DNA from: Diaphorobacter ruginosibacter
Lineage (GTDB): Bacteria; Pseudomonadota; Gammaproteobacteria; Burkholderiales; Burkholderiaceae_C
Direction of reading: 5' to 3'
Assembly (NCBI RefSeq): GCF_014395975.1
Contig: NZ_CP060714.1
Location: forward strand, 1,488,001 to 1,552,000
DNA: 64,000 nucleotides
In this document: positions 45,229 to 53,390 of the stretch, one piece after another
Layout of the letters: each line of letters begins with the position of its first letter
How positions within the stretch are numbered: position 1 is the stretch's first letter
Program-made: the position numbers and the translations under genes
The notes under the pieces: generated by a model
Databases searched by the model: none
Told to the model about the DNA's origin: nothing
What the model saw: the letters and a program-made list of their open reading frames with translations, nothing else

Positions 45229-46047
45229 CTATGCTTGCAGCACCGCGCCGCCCTGGGCGCTGAGATGGGTGTCCGAGCTCAGCGCCTGGACCCCGCGCAC
45301 CACATCGCCGATCACGATGATGGAGGGGCTGGCCAGATGGTGTTCATCGATCGTGCGGCGCAGCTCGCCGAGCGTGGTCACCGCATGGCGCTGGTGGGGC
45401 AGGCTCGCGTTCTGGATCACCACCGAGGGCGTGTGCGCGGGCAGGCCGTGCAGCAATTCCTGCTGGATATGTTCCGAGCCGCTGATGCCCATGTAGATCA
45501 CCAGCGTGAGCTTGGCGTCGTGCGCCGTGCGCGCGAGCTGCCGCCAGTCGGTGCCCGCGTCGCCGGGCTTGGCATGGCCGGTGATGAAGACCACGCCGTG
45601 CGCATGATCGCGGTGGGTGAGGGAGGTGTTCAGCGCCGTCAGGCCGGCCAGCCCGGAGGTGATGCCGTTGACCACCGTGGCTTCCACGCCGGCACGGCGC
45701 AGCGCTTCGATTTCCTCGCCACCGCGGCCGAAGATGAATGGGTCTCCCCCCTTGAGGCGCACCACGTGTTCCCCTGCCAACGTTTCCGTGACCATGAGTT
45801 TTTCAATGAAAGCCTGTGGCGTGCTCTTGCACCCGCCGCGCTTGCCCACATGGACGACGCGCGCATCGGGAGACGCATGATCGAGGATGGCCGGGTTGAC
45901 AAGGTCGTCGACCAGCAGCACCGTGGCCCGGCCAATGGCCTTGACCGCCTTGAGTGTGAGCAATTCCGGATCGCCGGGGCCCGCACCCACCAGGGTGCAG
46001 CTACCCGCATGGCCATTCGGCGTGTTCTTCAGTGTGTGACTGGACAT
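45229..46047 (-). CDS. cobA: Uroporphyrinogen-III C-methyltransferase CobA
   Basis: The 272-residue protein is a stand-alone SUMT. SAM-binding motifs are LVGAGPGDPELLTLKA near the N-terminus, VLLVDDLVNPAIL, VVRLKGGDPFIFGRGGEE and GITSGLAG. It methylates uroporphyrinogen III to precorrin-2 for siroheme or cobalamin. Its start overlaps the ybiB stop by 19 bases, so they are probably translated together. Confidence 0.94.
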   Translation of the reverse strand: MSSHTLKNTPNGHAGSCTLVGAGPGDPELLTLKAVKAIGRATVLLVDDLVNPAILDHASPDARVVHVGKRGGCKSTPQAFIEKLMVTETLAGEHVVRLKGGDPFIFGRGGEEIEALRRAGVEATVVNGITSGLAGLTALNTSLTHRDHAHGVVFITGHAKPGDAGTDWRQLARTAHDAKLTLVIYMGISGSEHIQQELLHGLPAHTPSVVIQNASLPHQRHAVTTLGELRRTIDEHHLASPSIIVIGDVVRGVQALSSDTHLSAQGGAVLQA

Positions 46048-46970
46048 GATGGGAGGGGTTCCTGGGTGACCTGTTGTGCGATCCGCACGATGAATTGGAC
46101 TTGGGCTGCCAGCGCTTCGGGCACGGGCAGGCGGCCGCCCAGCACCTGCTCCGTGTAGCGTGCGGTGGTGGCGACATCGATCTCGGTGGGCAGGCCCGGC
46201 ACCTCGCTGGCCGTTCCCTGGCCTTGGCTCTGCAGCAGCTGGTGCCTGCCGCGCACGAAGCCGTCATAGCGCGGCGTGCGGCGCGGGTCGGCGGCCACTT
46301 CGCCTTCGAGTCCGCGCGAGAGCAGGCCGTTCATGCCGAGCGCGTGGTATGTGGCGCCCAGTGTGTCGAAGTACTCGGGGTGCGTGTAGCTGCTGATCAC
46401 CAGTGCGTTGGCATCTGCAGGGTTGATGAGCTTGACCACGCTGTGCGCGGGATTGCGCAGGCCGATCAATTCGCGTGCCGCAAGCAGCCGTGCCAGTCCC
46501 GGATGCAGGTGGCGGGTGTCCATGTGGGTCACTTCGCCGTCGTCCAGGGTGCGGGCCGCCGTGCCGGGCGCAATGCCCAGCGCCGCCAGCACGTCCGACG
46601 CCAGCACGCGCCGCGCTTCGGTGCGCATGCCGTGCAGCAGCACGGGCAGGCCTTCGCGGGCCAGCAGCAGGGCCAGCAGCGGCGTGAGCACCGGCAGCTT
46701 GCGCGCACCGTTGTAGCTGGGCAGAACGACGATGGGGCGGCCGGCTGACTGAAAGCGCGGGATGCGCGCGTGCGTGGCATCGATGAAACCGCTCATCTCA
46801 TCGAGGGTTTCGCCCTTGATACGCATCGCGATGCAGAACGCGCCCGTTTCCAGGTCGCTGACACCGCCGTCCAGTATCTGCCCGAACAGATCGGTGGCCT
46901 GCTCGCGATCGAGAGCCTTGGCGCCGCGCGCGCCGCGTCCGATTTCCTTGAGATAGTGGCTGATGGCCAT
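46029..46970 (-). CDS. ybiB: YbiB family (anthranilate phosphoribosyltransferase-like nucleic-acid-binding protein)
   Basis: The 313-residue protein has the TrpD/nucleoside phosphorylase class II fold: ISHYLKEIGRGARGAKALDR, MRIKGETLDEMSGFIDAT, PSYNGARKLPVLTPLLALLL and VKLINPADANALVISSYTH. YbiB lacks full TrpD catalytic motifs; in E. coli it binds DNA and is LexA-controlled. It overlaps cobA and is first in this pair. Confidence 0.9.
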   Translation of the reverse strand: MAISHYLKEIGRGARGAKALDREQATDLFGQILDGGVSDLETGAFCIAMRIKGETLDEMSGFIDATHARIPRFQSAGRPIVVLPSYNGARKLPVLTPLLALLLAREGLPVLLHGMRTEARRVLASDVLAALGIAPGTAARTLDDGEVTHMDTRHLHPGLARLLAARELIGLRNPAHSVVKLINPADANALVISSYTHPEYFDTLGATYHALGMNGLLSRGLEGEVAADPRRTPRYDGFVRGRHQLLQSQGQGTASEVPGLPTEIDVATTARYTEQVLGGRLPVPEALAAQVQFIVRIAQQVTQEPLPSCPVTH

Positions 46971-47166
46971 GGGAGAGCTCGATGGTGGGGCTGGTGGTTC
47001 TTTTGGGTATATTGTTGCTCATATTTGATGACTTTGGGTTATATGCATCTGCGAATGAAGATCGCTGGCGACCTGAAGGGCCGTCCGAAGATGCGGATTG
47101 GGGTCTCCCTCAGGCATTAGCATTGCTTCCATCCATTGTGGAAACCAACATCAAGGAGCTAAGGAC

Positions 47167-47871
47167 ATGGCGAACGAGCGTGTGGCAGTGGTGATCGCGG
47201 GCGGCAGCGGCATGGGGGCGGCAGCTGCGCGCCGCCTGAGTGCCGACGGCTACCGGGTCGGCATCCTGTCGTCATCGGGCAAGGGCGAGGCACTCGCCGC
47301 CGAACTGGGTGGAGTGGGTGTGACGGGATCCAATCAGGAGTCCGCGGATATCCAAAAGCTGGTCGATCTGGTCATGCAGCGCTGGGGCCGCATCGACGTG
47401 CTGGTCAATGGCGCGGGCCACGGTCCCAAGGGGCCGTTGCTGGGCATCAGCGACGACGACTGGGTGAAGGGTTTCGGCATCTATTTCCTGAACGTGGTGC
47501 GCGCCACCCGCATCGTTGCCCCGATCATGCAGAAGCAGGGCAAGGGCTCCATCGTCAACATTTCGACGGCGTGGGTGGCGGAACCCTCGGACATGTTCCC
47601 GACCTCGGCCGTTGCGCGGTCAGGGCTGGCGGCGTTCACGAAGCTGTTCTGCGACGAGTACGCCAGGGACAACGTGCGCATGAACAACGTCCTGCCCGGC
47701 TGGATCGACAGCCTGCCGCAGAAGGACGAGCGCCGTACGGCGGTGCCCATGCAGCGCTACGGCACGGCAGAGGAGATCGCCGCGACCGTGGCCTTCCTCG
47801 CGTCCGACGACGCAGGCTACATCACGGGCCAGAGCCTGCGTGTGGACGGGGGGCTGATGCGCAGCGTTTGA
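47167..47871 (+). CDS. Atypical SDR family protein without the catalytic Tyr-Lys pair
   Basis: Start at the ATG at 47167, preceded by AAGGAG; 234 residues. The NAD-binding turn is VIAGGSGMGAAAARRL and NGAGHGP is the second cofactor motif. SIVNISTAWVAEPSDM keeps the catalytic Ser. The place of YxxxK reads SAVARSGLAAF, so Tyr is Ser and Lys is Arg. The rest (NVLPGWIDSLP, GYITGQSLRVDGG) is normal SDR. Redox activity by the usual mechanism is doubtful; a structural or ligand-binding role, or another mechanism, is possible. It is convergent with an Fsr-type exporter. Confidence 0.85.
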   Translation: MANERVAVVIAGGSGMGAAAARRLSADGYRVGILSSSGKGEALAAELGGVGVTGSNQESADIQKLVDLVMQRWGRIDVLVNGAGHGPKGPLLGISDDDWVKGFGIYFLNVVRATRIVAPIMQKQGKGSIVNISTAWVAEPSDMFPTSAVARSGLAAFTKLFCDEYARDNVRMNNVLPGWIDSLPQKDERRTAVPMQRYGTAEEIAATVAFLASDDAGYITGQSLRVDGGLMRSV

Positions 47872-47909
47872 GCGCGTCAACGTGCGTCTGAAGAGAAGAC
47901 GCTCCGAGC

Positions 47910-49169
47910 TCACCCACCCCTGCGCGTGGCCGGCAAAAAGGCGGTTGCCAAGCCGAGCAGTGGCAGGAACGAGCACAGCCTGTAGACCCAGACGATGCCG
48001 TGGGTGTCCGCCAGATGGCCGATGCCCGCGGCGGCCACGCCGCCAATGCCGAACATCAACCCGAACATGACGCCGGAGACCATGCCCACGCGGCCCGGCA
48101 CCGCCTCCTGCGCATAGACCACCAGCGCGGCGAACGCCGACGACATCACGAGGCCGATCGCGATGGCCAGCACCGCGGTCCAGAACAGGTTGGCGTACGG
48201 CAGCATCAGCGCGAACGGCGCAACGCCCAGGAACGACACCCAGATCACCGCCTTGCGGCCGATGCGGTCGCCCACGGGGCCTCCCGCGAACGTACCCGCC
48301 GCGACGGCGGCCAGGAAGATGAACAGGTAGAGCTGTGCGTCCGCCAGTTGCAATCCGAAGCGCTGCATCAGGTAGAAGGTGAAGTAGTTGGTGATGGCGG
48401 CGATGTACACGAATTTCGCGAACATCAGGATCGACACCACCACCACGGCGCGCACGATGTCGCTGCCCTGCAGGCCGTTGCCGCGCTGCTGTGCGCCTGC
48501 CATGGCACGGGCCGGTGCATGGCGCAGCCGCCAGCCCGTGACGCGTGCCAGCACAAAGATGGCCAGCAGCGCGAACGCCATGAACCATGCCACGGCCGAC
48601 TGCCCGAGTGGCGCGATGATGGCTGCAGCCAGCAGCGGGCCGATGGCCGATCCCGTGTTGCCCCCGACCTGGAACGTGGACTGTGCCGTGCCGAACCTGC
48701 CGCCCGAGGCCATGCGTGCCACGCGCGAAGCCTCGGGATGGAAGGTGGACGACCCCACGCCCACCAGTGCGGCCGCCACCAGCAGCATCGGATAGGTGTT
48801 GGCCATCGACAGCATGCCGACCCCGACCAGGGTGACGACCATCCCCATGGGCAGCAGCAGCGGCTTGGGGTGCTTGTCGGTGTACAGCCCGATCCAGGGC
48901 TGCAGCAGCGAGGCCGTGACCTGGTAGACCAGCGCGATCCAGCCGATCTGGCCGAAGCTCAACGCGTACTGGCTCTTGAGCAGTGGGAAGATCGACGGAA
49001 GAATCGACTGGATCAGGTCATTGAGCAGATGGGCAAAGGCCACCGCGCCGACGATGCGGGTGACGAAGCCCTCTGGTGCCTGGGCCGTGGGAGCCTGCGC
49101 CGGGATGCCGCCGGAGCTGGCCGCCGTGGCTTCCGCACGCATGGGCGGGTGTTGGTGAGCGCTGTTCAT
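47910..49169 (-). CDS. MFS exporter, fosmidomycin-resistance (Fsr)-like, copy 2
   Basis: The 419-residue protein has 12 membrane segments and the Fsr pattern AFAHLLNDLIQSILPSIFPL in helix 1, then TASLLQPWIGLYTDKHPKP and STFHPEASRVARMASGGRFG. It is a typical full-length Fsr transporter. The divergent AraC gene is 118 bases away. A polar N-terminal tail of about 35 residues precedes the first helix. Confidence 0.92.
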   Translation of the reverse strand: MNSAHQHPPMRAEATAASSGGIPAQAPTAQAPEGFVTRIVGAVAFAHLLNDLIQSILPSIFPLLKSQYALSFGQIGWIALVYQVTASLLQPWIGLYTDKHPKPLLLPMGMVVTLVGVGMLSMANTYPMLLVAAALVGVGSSTFHPEASRVARMASGGRFGTAQSTFQVGGNTGSAIGPLLAAAIIAPLGQSAVAWFMAFALLAIFVLARVTGWRLRHAPARAMAGAQQRGNGLQGSDIVRAVVVVSILMFAKFVYIAAITNYFTFYLMQRFGLQLADAQLYLFIFLAAVAAGTFAGGPVGDRIGRKAVIWVSFLGVAPFALMLPYANLFWTAVLAIAIGLVMSSAFAALVVYAQEAVPGRVGMVSGVMFGLMFGIGGVAAAGIGHLADTHGIVWVYRLCSFLPLLGLATAFLPATRRGG

Positions 49170-49287
49170 GGAATACCGGTGCGAAACGAATGGAATGTTG
49201 TCGTGCTTTGGGGAGATGCCTCTCAGGTTACGTAATTGGGATCAGTCCGTATCACTCCAATCAGACCCATTCTGTAGAATTTGGGAC

Positions 49288-50064
49288 ATGTCCCAGCGTA
49301 CCGCCATGCGTCCCATGCCCGATCTGAACACCGCGGAAAGCGCGGTGGTGGCCGGTGAAATCCGGTACAGCGACGGCTGGGTCACCGGATGGCACTCGCA
49401 TCCGCGGGGACAGCTCCTGTACGCCTCGAAAGGCGTGATGATCGTGAATTCCCGCGCGGGCTCCTGGGTGGTTCCGCCCAATCGTGCGCTGTGGTTTCCA
49501 GCGGGGCTGGAGCATGAGGTGCGCATGTCGGGCGAGGTGCACATGCGCACGGCCTACATCGACGAGGCGCGCGTGGAGGGTGTGCCCGCCACGGCGTGTG
49601 TGCTTCGGGTGTCTGCGCTGATGCGCGAACTGATCGTCGCCGCAACGTCGGCGCAACTCGACTATGCGGAGGGGAGCCGGGGCGACCTCATCCTGCGCCT
49701 GTTGGTGCAGGAGCTGCGCCAGTCCCACGTGCTGCCGCTGCACCTGCCGGTGCCGGAGGACGAGCGCATCCAGCGCATCTGCAAGGCCTTGATCGAGGAC
49801 ACCGCCAATGCCGACACGGCGCTGCAATGGGCGCACCGCGTGGGCGTGGCCCCCAAGACCGTGCACCGGTTGTTCCAGAAGGAAACCGGCATGGGCTTCG
49901 CGCAGTGGCGCGAACAGGCCCGCCTGCTGCTGGCGCTGCGCAAACTGGCGAGCGGCGAGCGCATCATCGACATCGCATTCGACTGCGGGTACGCGAGCCA
50001 GAGCGCCTTCACGGCGATGTTCCGGCGGCGTTTCGGGGTGCCGCCGTCAGCGTTCTTTGGGTGA
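49288..50064 (+). CDS. AraC family regulator (NimR-like), copy 2
   Basis: Start at the ATG at 49288 (MSQRTAMRPMPDLNTAESAV); 258 residues. The cupin-type N-terminal domain reads GQLLYASKGVMIVNSRAGSW and VVPPNRALWFPAGLEHEVRM. The AraC HTH pair is at about 160-255 (QWAHRVGVAPKTVHRLFQKE, IIDIAFDCGYASQSAFTAMF). It is a paralog of the AraC protein at 29510-30409 and, like it, is divergent from an Fsr-type exporter. The intergenic region has TTACGTAA (49228-49235) and ATTGG/CCAAT arms (49235-49261), possible operators. Confidence 0.9.
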   Translation: MSQRTAMRPMPDLNTAESAVVAGEIRYSDGWVTGWHSHPRGQLLYASKGVMIVNSRAGSWVVPPNRALWFPAGLEHEVRMSGEVHMRTAYIDEARVEGVPATACVLRVSALMRELIVAATSAQLDYAEGSRGDLILRLLVQELRQSHVLPLHLPVPEDERIQRICKALIEDTANADTALQWAHRVGVAPKTVHRLFQKETGMGFAQWREQARLLLALRKLASGERIIDIAFDCGYASQSAFTAMFRRRFGVPPSAFFG

Positions 50065-50084
50065 CGACCGGGCTGGGAGCGGCG

Positions 50085-51020
50085 TCACCGTTTCGGCGTA
50101 GGGGTGCGCTCGAGCTTCCAGCGCCCCGCGTTCATCAGCGACATGCCGATGATCGCCATGGCTCCGCCAAGCAGCAGCGAAGGCGTAAAGGGCTCACCCA
50201 GCCAGAGGCCCGAGAACACCATGCCAAACAGCGGGACCAGCGACATGTAGGCCGCCGCGGGGCCTGCGCCCAGCACCTTCACACCATGCAGATACCAGGC
50301 GTAGGCCAGGGTGGTGGAGCCCAGGGCCAGCGCGGCCAGGCTGTACCAGACTGTTCGAGGCACGGCGGGCAGCGGAGCCCATGCCGCCGGCCCTTCGATC
50401 ACCAGGCTGGCCAGCAGCAGCATGGCGGCTCCCATCACGGCGGTGACGGTGGTGGTGGTGAGCGAATCGACGGTGGTGAGCACCATGCGGCCCACCAGGG
50501 TGTAGCCCACCCAGCAGGCTGCGCATCCCAGCAGCAGGAGCTCGCCGGCACCGGAGGCACCGGGGCGCAGGGCGGCGAGCGAGCCGCCGCTCAAGGCATA
50601 CAGTGCCCCGGTCACGGCGAGCACCACGCCGGCAGCCATCGCCCAGTTGGCTTTTTCCTTGAACAGCAAGGCGGCGAAGGCCAGCGTGAGCACGGGATTG
50701 AGTGCCACGACCATCGCCGCCCGGCCGGCCGGAACATGCTGGAGCGCAAGCAGGAAGAAGATCGAGTAGCCCAGCACGCCGACGGCGGACGCGCAGGCCA
50801 GCCCCCCCCACTGGCGGGGTCGCAGGGTACGCAGTGTGCCCATGCGTCCGCTTTGATGCAGCCACAGGAGCAGGGCTGCGCTTGCCAGAAGAAAACGCAG
50901 GCAGGCGGCCGCGAGCGGTGGCATGGCCTGCGCGACGACGCGGCCCCAGGGCCAGGAGGCGCCCCACAGGGCGGCCATGCCCACCAGGCCTAGATGGGTG
51001 GAGTATCGGGAGGGGATCAT
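50085..51020 (-). CDS. EamA/DMT family transporter
   Basis: The 311-residue protein has ten predicted helices in two EamA repeats, with VGMAALWGASWPWGRVVAQA at the start and LACASAVGVLGYSIFFLLAL and ALNPVLTLAFAALLF in conserved places. It is likely an exporter of amino acids or metabolites. The divergent LysR gene begins 50 bases away. It is convergent with the second AraC gene. Confidence 0.87.
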   Translation of the reverse strand: MIPSRYSTHLGLVGMAALWGASWPWGRVVAQAMPPLAAACLRFLLASAALLLWLHQSGRMGTLRTLRPRQWGGLACASAVGVLGYSIFFLLALQHVPAGRAAMVVALNPVLTLAFAALLFKEKANWAMAAGVVLAVTGALYALSGGSLAALRPGASGAGELLLLGCAACWVGYTLVGRMVLTTVDSLTTTTVTAVMGAAMLLLASLVIEGPAAWAPLPAVPRTVWYSLAALALGSTTLAYAWYLHGVKVLGAGPAAAYMSLVPLFGMVFSGLWLGEPFTPSLLLGGAMAIIGMSLMNAGRWKLERTPTPKR

Positions 51021-51056
51021 GAGATGTACTATCTACTAATTCAAATTCATTGTCGA

Positions 51057-51072
51057 ATGAGTAAACACTCAT
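51057..51072. promoter_or_regulatory. Inverted repeat over the LysR start codon
   Basis: ATGAGT-AAAC-ACTCAT is a perfect inverted repeat that includes the AT of the ATG at 51071. Its place between the LysR and EamA genes suggests autoregulation, although the position over a start codon could also affect translation. Confidence 0.5.
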
Positions 51073-51988
51073 GACCTTCACGCAACTTGAAATCTTCTCG
51101 GTGCTCGCCAGCGTAGGCAGCTTTTCGCGTGCGGCGGGAGCGCTCGGAATCACGCAGAGCGGTGTCAGCCACGCCATCAAACAACTGGAAAACGAGCTGG
51201 GCGTCAGCCTGATGACGCGGGAGGGAGGTGCCTGCGCACTGACCGATGCGGGCTCGAAACTGCTGGCTCGGGCAAATGACATCCTGCAGCAGAAGGAGGC
51301 GCTCCAGCAGGAGGCCCTGCACGAGCGCGGCATCGCGCGCGGAACATTGCGCATCGCTTCCTTCGGGGCCAGTTCGTCACTGCACCTGCTGCCAGCGCTG
51401 TTGTCGGCCTATCGGCGTGCGCACCCTCTCGTCGAAGTGCAGATCGACGAGGTCGTCGATGCCGTGGTCGTGAAGTGGCTGCTGGAGCGGCGGGTGGAGC
51501 TGGGCTTCGTGGTGCTGCCCGACGAACGTTTCGACACCGTGCCGCTTGCCACCGACGAGCTGGTTGCCGTGCTGCCTGCGGCACATGCCCTGGCCGCGAA
51601 GCAGGCGCTCGGCGCACGGGATTTTCATGGCCTGCCGTTCATCAGGACTTCGGCAGGATCCGGCCCCTACATCGACCGTTTCCTGGCAGCCGAGGGCGCG
51701 GTGCCGCAAACGCAATTCCGCTTCGAGCAGCTTTCGTCGATGATGGGCTTCGTCGCGCAAGGGGAAGCCCTGACGATTGCGGCGCGCCTGGCATTGCCCG
51801 AGGAGCCTCCGCCCGATGTGGTCTACCGGCGCCTGCAGCCGCGCATGCCGCGCGAGATCGGCCTGGCCGCGCTGAATTTCGACAGGCTCTCGCTCGCAGC
51901 CAGGGCATTTGTCGATCTGGCCGGCAAGCGCCGCAAGCCTCTTGGGATGGCGCAGGGAACCTCGCGCCCAAGACGCGGGACGAAATGA
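51071..51988 (+). CDS. LysR family regulator
   Basis: The 305-residue protein begins MTFTQLEIFSVLASVGSFSR and has the LysR HTH (GALGITQSGVSHAIKQLENE). The effector domain follows (ASFGASSSLHLLPALLSAYR, LPFIRTSAGSGPYIDRF). It is divergent from the EamA transporter, which it likely controls. No substrate can be assigned. Confidence 0.9.
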   Translation: MTFTQLEIFSVLASVGSFSRAAGALGITQSGVSHAIKQLENELGVSLMTREGGACALTDAGSKLLARANDILQQKEALQQEALHERGIARGTLRIASFGASSSLHLLPALLSAYRRAHPLVEVQIDEVVDAVVVKWLLERRVELGFVVLPDERFDTVPLATDELVAVLPAAHALAAKQALGARDFHGLPFIRTSAGSGPYIDRFLAAEGAVPQTQFRFEQLSSMMGFVAQGEALTIAARLALPEEPPPDVVYRRLQPRMPREIGLAALNFDRLSLAARAFVDLAGKRRKPLGMAQGTSRPRRGTK

Positions 51989-52024
51989 AAAATGACTCCC
52001 CACGCTTGCCCGCTGCGTGTGGCC

Positions 52025-52075
52025 GCTGCCCCTCCGAGAGGGGCGCTTTCATCTTGGGGCGGCCCGGCGATGGAA
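52025..52075. repeat. Comamonadaceae-type intergenic repeat (partial)
   Basis: The stretch holds a small hairpin GCCCCTC-CGA-GAGGGGC and then GGGGCGGCCCGGCGATG (52056-52072). The last 17 bases also occur at 39191-39207, each time followed by a terminator stem. I recall this GGGGCGGCCCGGC core as a frequent intergenic element in comamonads; that is from memory. Confidence 0.5.
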
Positions 52076-52107
52076 AAGGCGGGGCCGCTTGCGTGCAGCC
52101 CCGCCTT
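52076..52107. terminator. Bidirectional terminator between LysR and pirin genes
   Basis: AAGGCGGGG (52076-52084) pairs with CCCCGCCTT (52099-52107). The minus strand continues TTTTCC, so it fits the end of the pirin gene best; it also follows the convergent LysR gene. Confidence 0.78.
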
Positions 52108-52127
52108 CTCCTGGCGTCATACCTGTT

Positions 52128-53198
52128 TCAATCCCTCGGCTTTTCGACCCTGCCGTCCGGATGCCGGGCAAAACGCTTTTCCTTGCCATGCGTGTGCGCA
52201 TGGCTGGGCCATGGCCAGCCGCCGAATTCGGTGCGCTGGTAGTCGCGGAAGGCCTGCGCCACCTCCTGCTGCGTGTTCATCACGATCGGTCCATGCGCGG
52301 CCACGGGCTCGGCAATGGGCTTGCCCTGCAGCAGCAGCACCTCGACCACCTCGTCGCCTTCATTGCGCAGCGGGGCGGGAAGGTCGGGCCGCACTTCCAC
52401 CATCACGCGCTGATCGAAGCGGTGGCCGTCCACGGTCAGCGTGCTGCCGGTCGTCAGGTACAACGCGCGGCGAGCGTGGCTGCCCGCGCCGGGAAGCACG
52501 AGGCTCGCACCCGGCTCGATGCGGATGATCCAGATCGCCACGTCGGCACCGGGCTCGCTGGCCCAGGAGTCGGGCGGCGGCGGCAGCGCCTTCACCAGCC
52601 GCTGCCCGCCTGCGGCAGCCGCATCGGCGGGCGCGTAGTCGCCGGCGACGACTTCCACCTCGCTCCTGCGGCCCTGCGCGTCGGTCAGCACGACGTGCGG
52701 GATGTCATGGGCCCAGAACATCGTGAAGTCGGGCTTGGCCATCTTCCTTTTGGCGGGAAGGTTCAGCCAGATCTGGAACAGATCGAGCGTGTTGTCCTTG
52801 TTCTCGTGCACCATGGGGAACATCTCGCCATGCTGCACGCCGCTGCCCGTGGTCAGCCATTGCACATCGCCTTCGCCATAGCGCGCCGTGGCACCCAGTG
52901 AGTCGGCATGGTCCACCAGGCCCTTGCGCACGATGGTCACGGTCTCGAACCCCCGGTGCGGATGGGCGGGAAAGCCCGGCACGGTGTCGCCGTGGTACAT
53001 GCTGAAGCCGTCCTTGCCGCTGAAGTCCATGCCGATCTCGCGACCCTTGAGCAGCTCGGAGTCGGGGCCCAGGCGGCCGTTGCCCCGAGGGTAGTGATCC
53101 TGGTGGTAGGCGCCGAAGATGAACGGATCGATGCCTGGCAACTGGCTTCCCAGTGCCTGTGCTCCGATGATGATGCTGGGCTGGTCGTTGGTGGACAT
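52128..53198 (-). CDS. Pirin family protein
   Basis: Start at the ATG at 53198; 356 residues. The pirin N-terminal cupin has the metal-binding His pattern AHPHRGFETVT (His79, His81) and GSGVQHGEMF (His123, Glu125). The Pirin_C domain follows, then a tail ending in a polar His/Arg-rich segment (SHAHTHGKEKRFARHPDGR). Bacterial pirins bind iron and some have quercetin-dioxygenase-like activity; the role here is unknown. A GGGAGACC site precedes the ATG. Confidence 0.9.
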   Translation of the reverse strand: MSTNDQPSIIIGAQALGSQLPGIDPFIFGAYHQDHYPRGNGRLGPDSELLKGREIGMDFSGKDGFSMYHGDTVPGFPAHPHRGFETVTIVRKGLVDHADSLGATARYGEGDVQWLTTGSGVQHGEMFPMVHENKDNTLDLFQIWLNLPAKRKMAKPDFTMFWAHDIPHVVLTDAQGRRSEVEVVAGDYAPADAAAAGGQRLVKALPPPPDSWASEPGADVAIWIIRIEPGASLVLPGAGSHARRALYLTTGSTLTVDGHRFDQRVMVEVRPDLPAPLRNEGDEVVEVLLLQGKPIAEPVAAHGPIVMNTQQEVAQAFRDYQRTEFGGWPWPSHAHTHGKEKRFARHPDGRVEKPRD

Positions 53199-53390
53199 GC
53201 GGGTCTCCCGAGGGGTTGATCGATGGTACTGGATGCCTGGACGCCGGGGCCATGCGGAGATGGCCAGGCGCTTGTACTCATCTGGTGTCGAACAACCCGA
53301 TCGGTAGGGGACAAAAGTGCACCACACCGTTCCATTGGGGGAACAGTGGCGCGTTTGCCAGACACCCGCCACGCGCCGCGGGCGGCTGCG

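Noticed and set aside
46982..47194. Short plus-strand frame with a hydrophobic N-terminus before the SDR gene
   Set aside because: It overlaps the SDR start in another frame and has no ribosome site; the region is better read as the divergent promoter of ybiB and the SDR gene.
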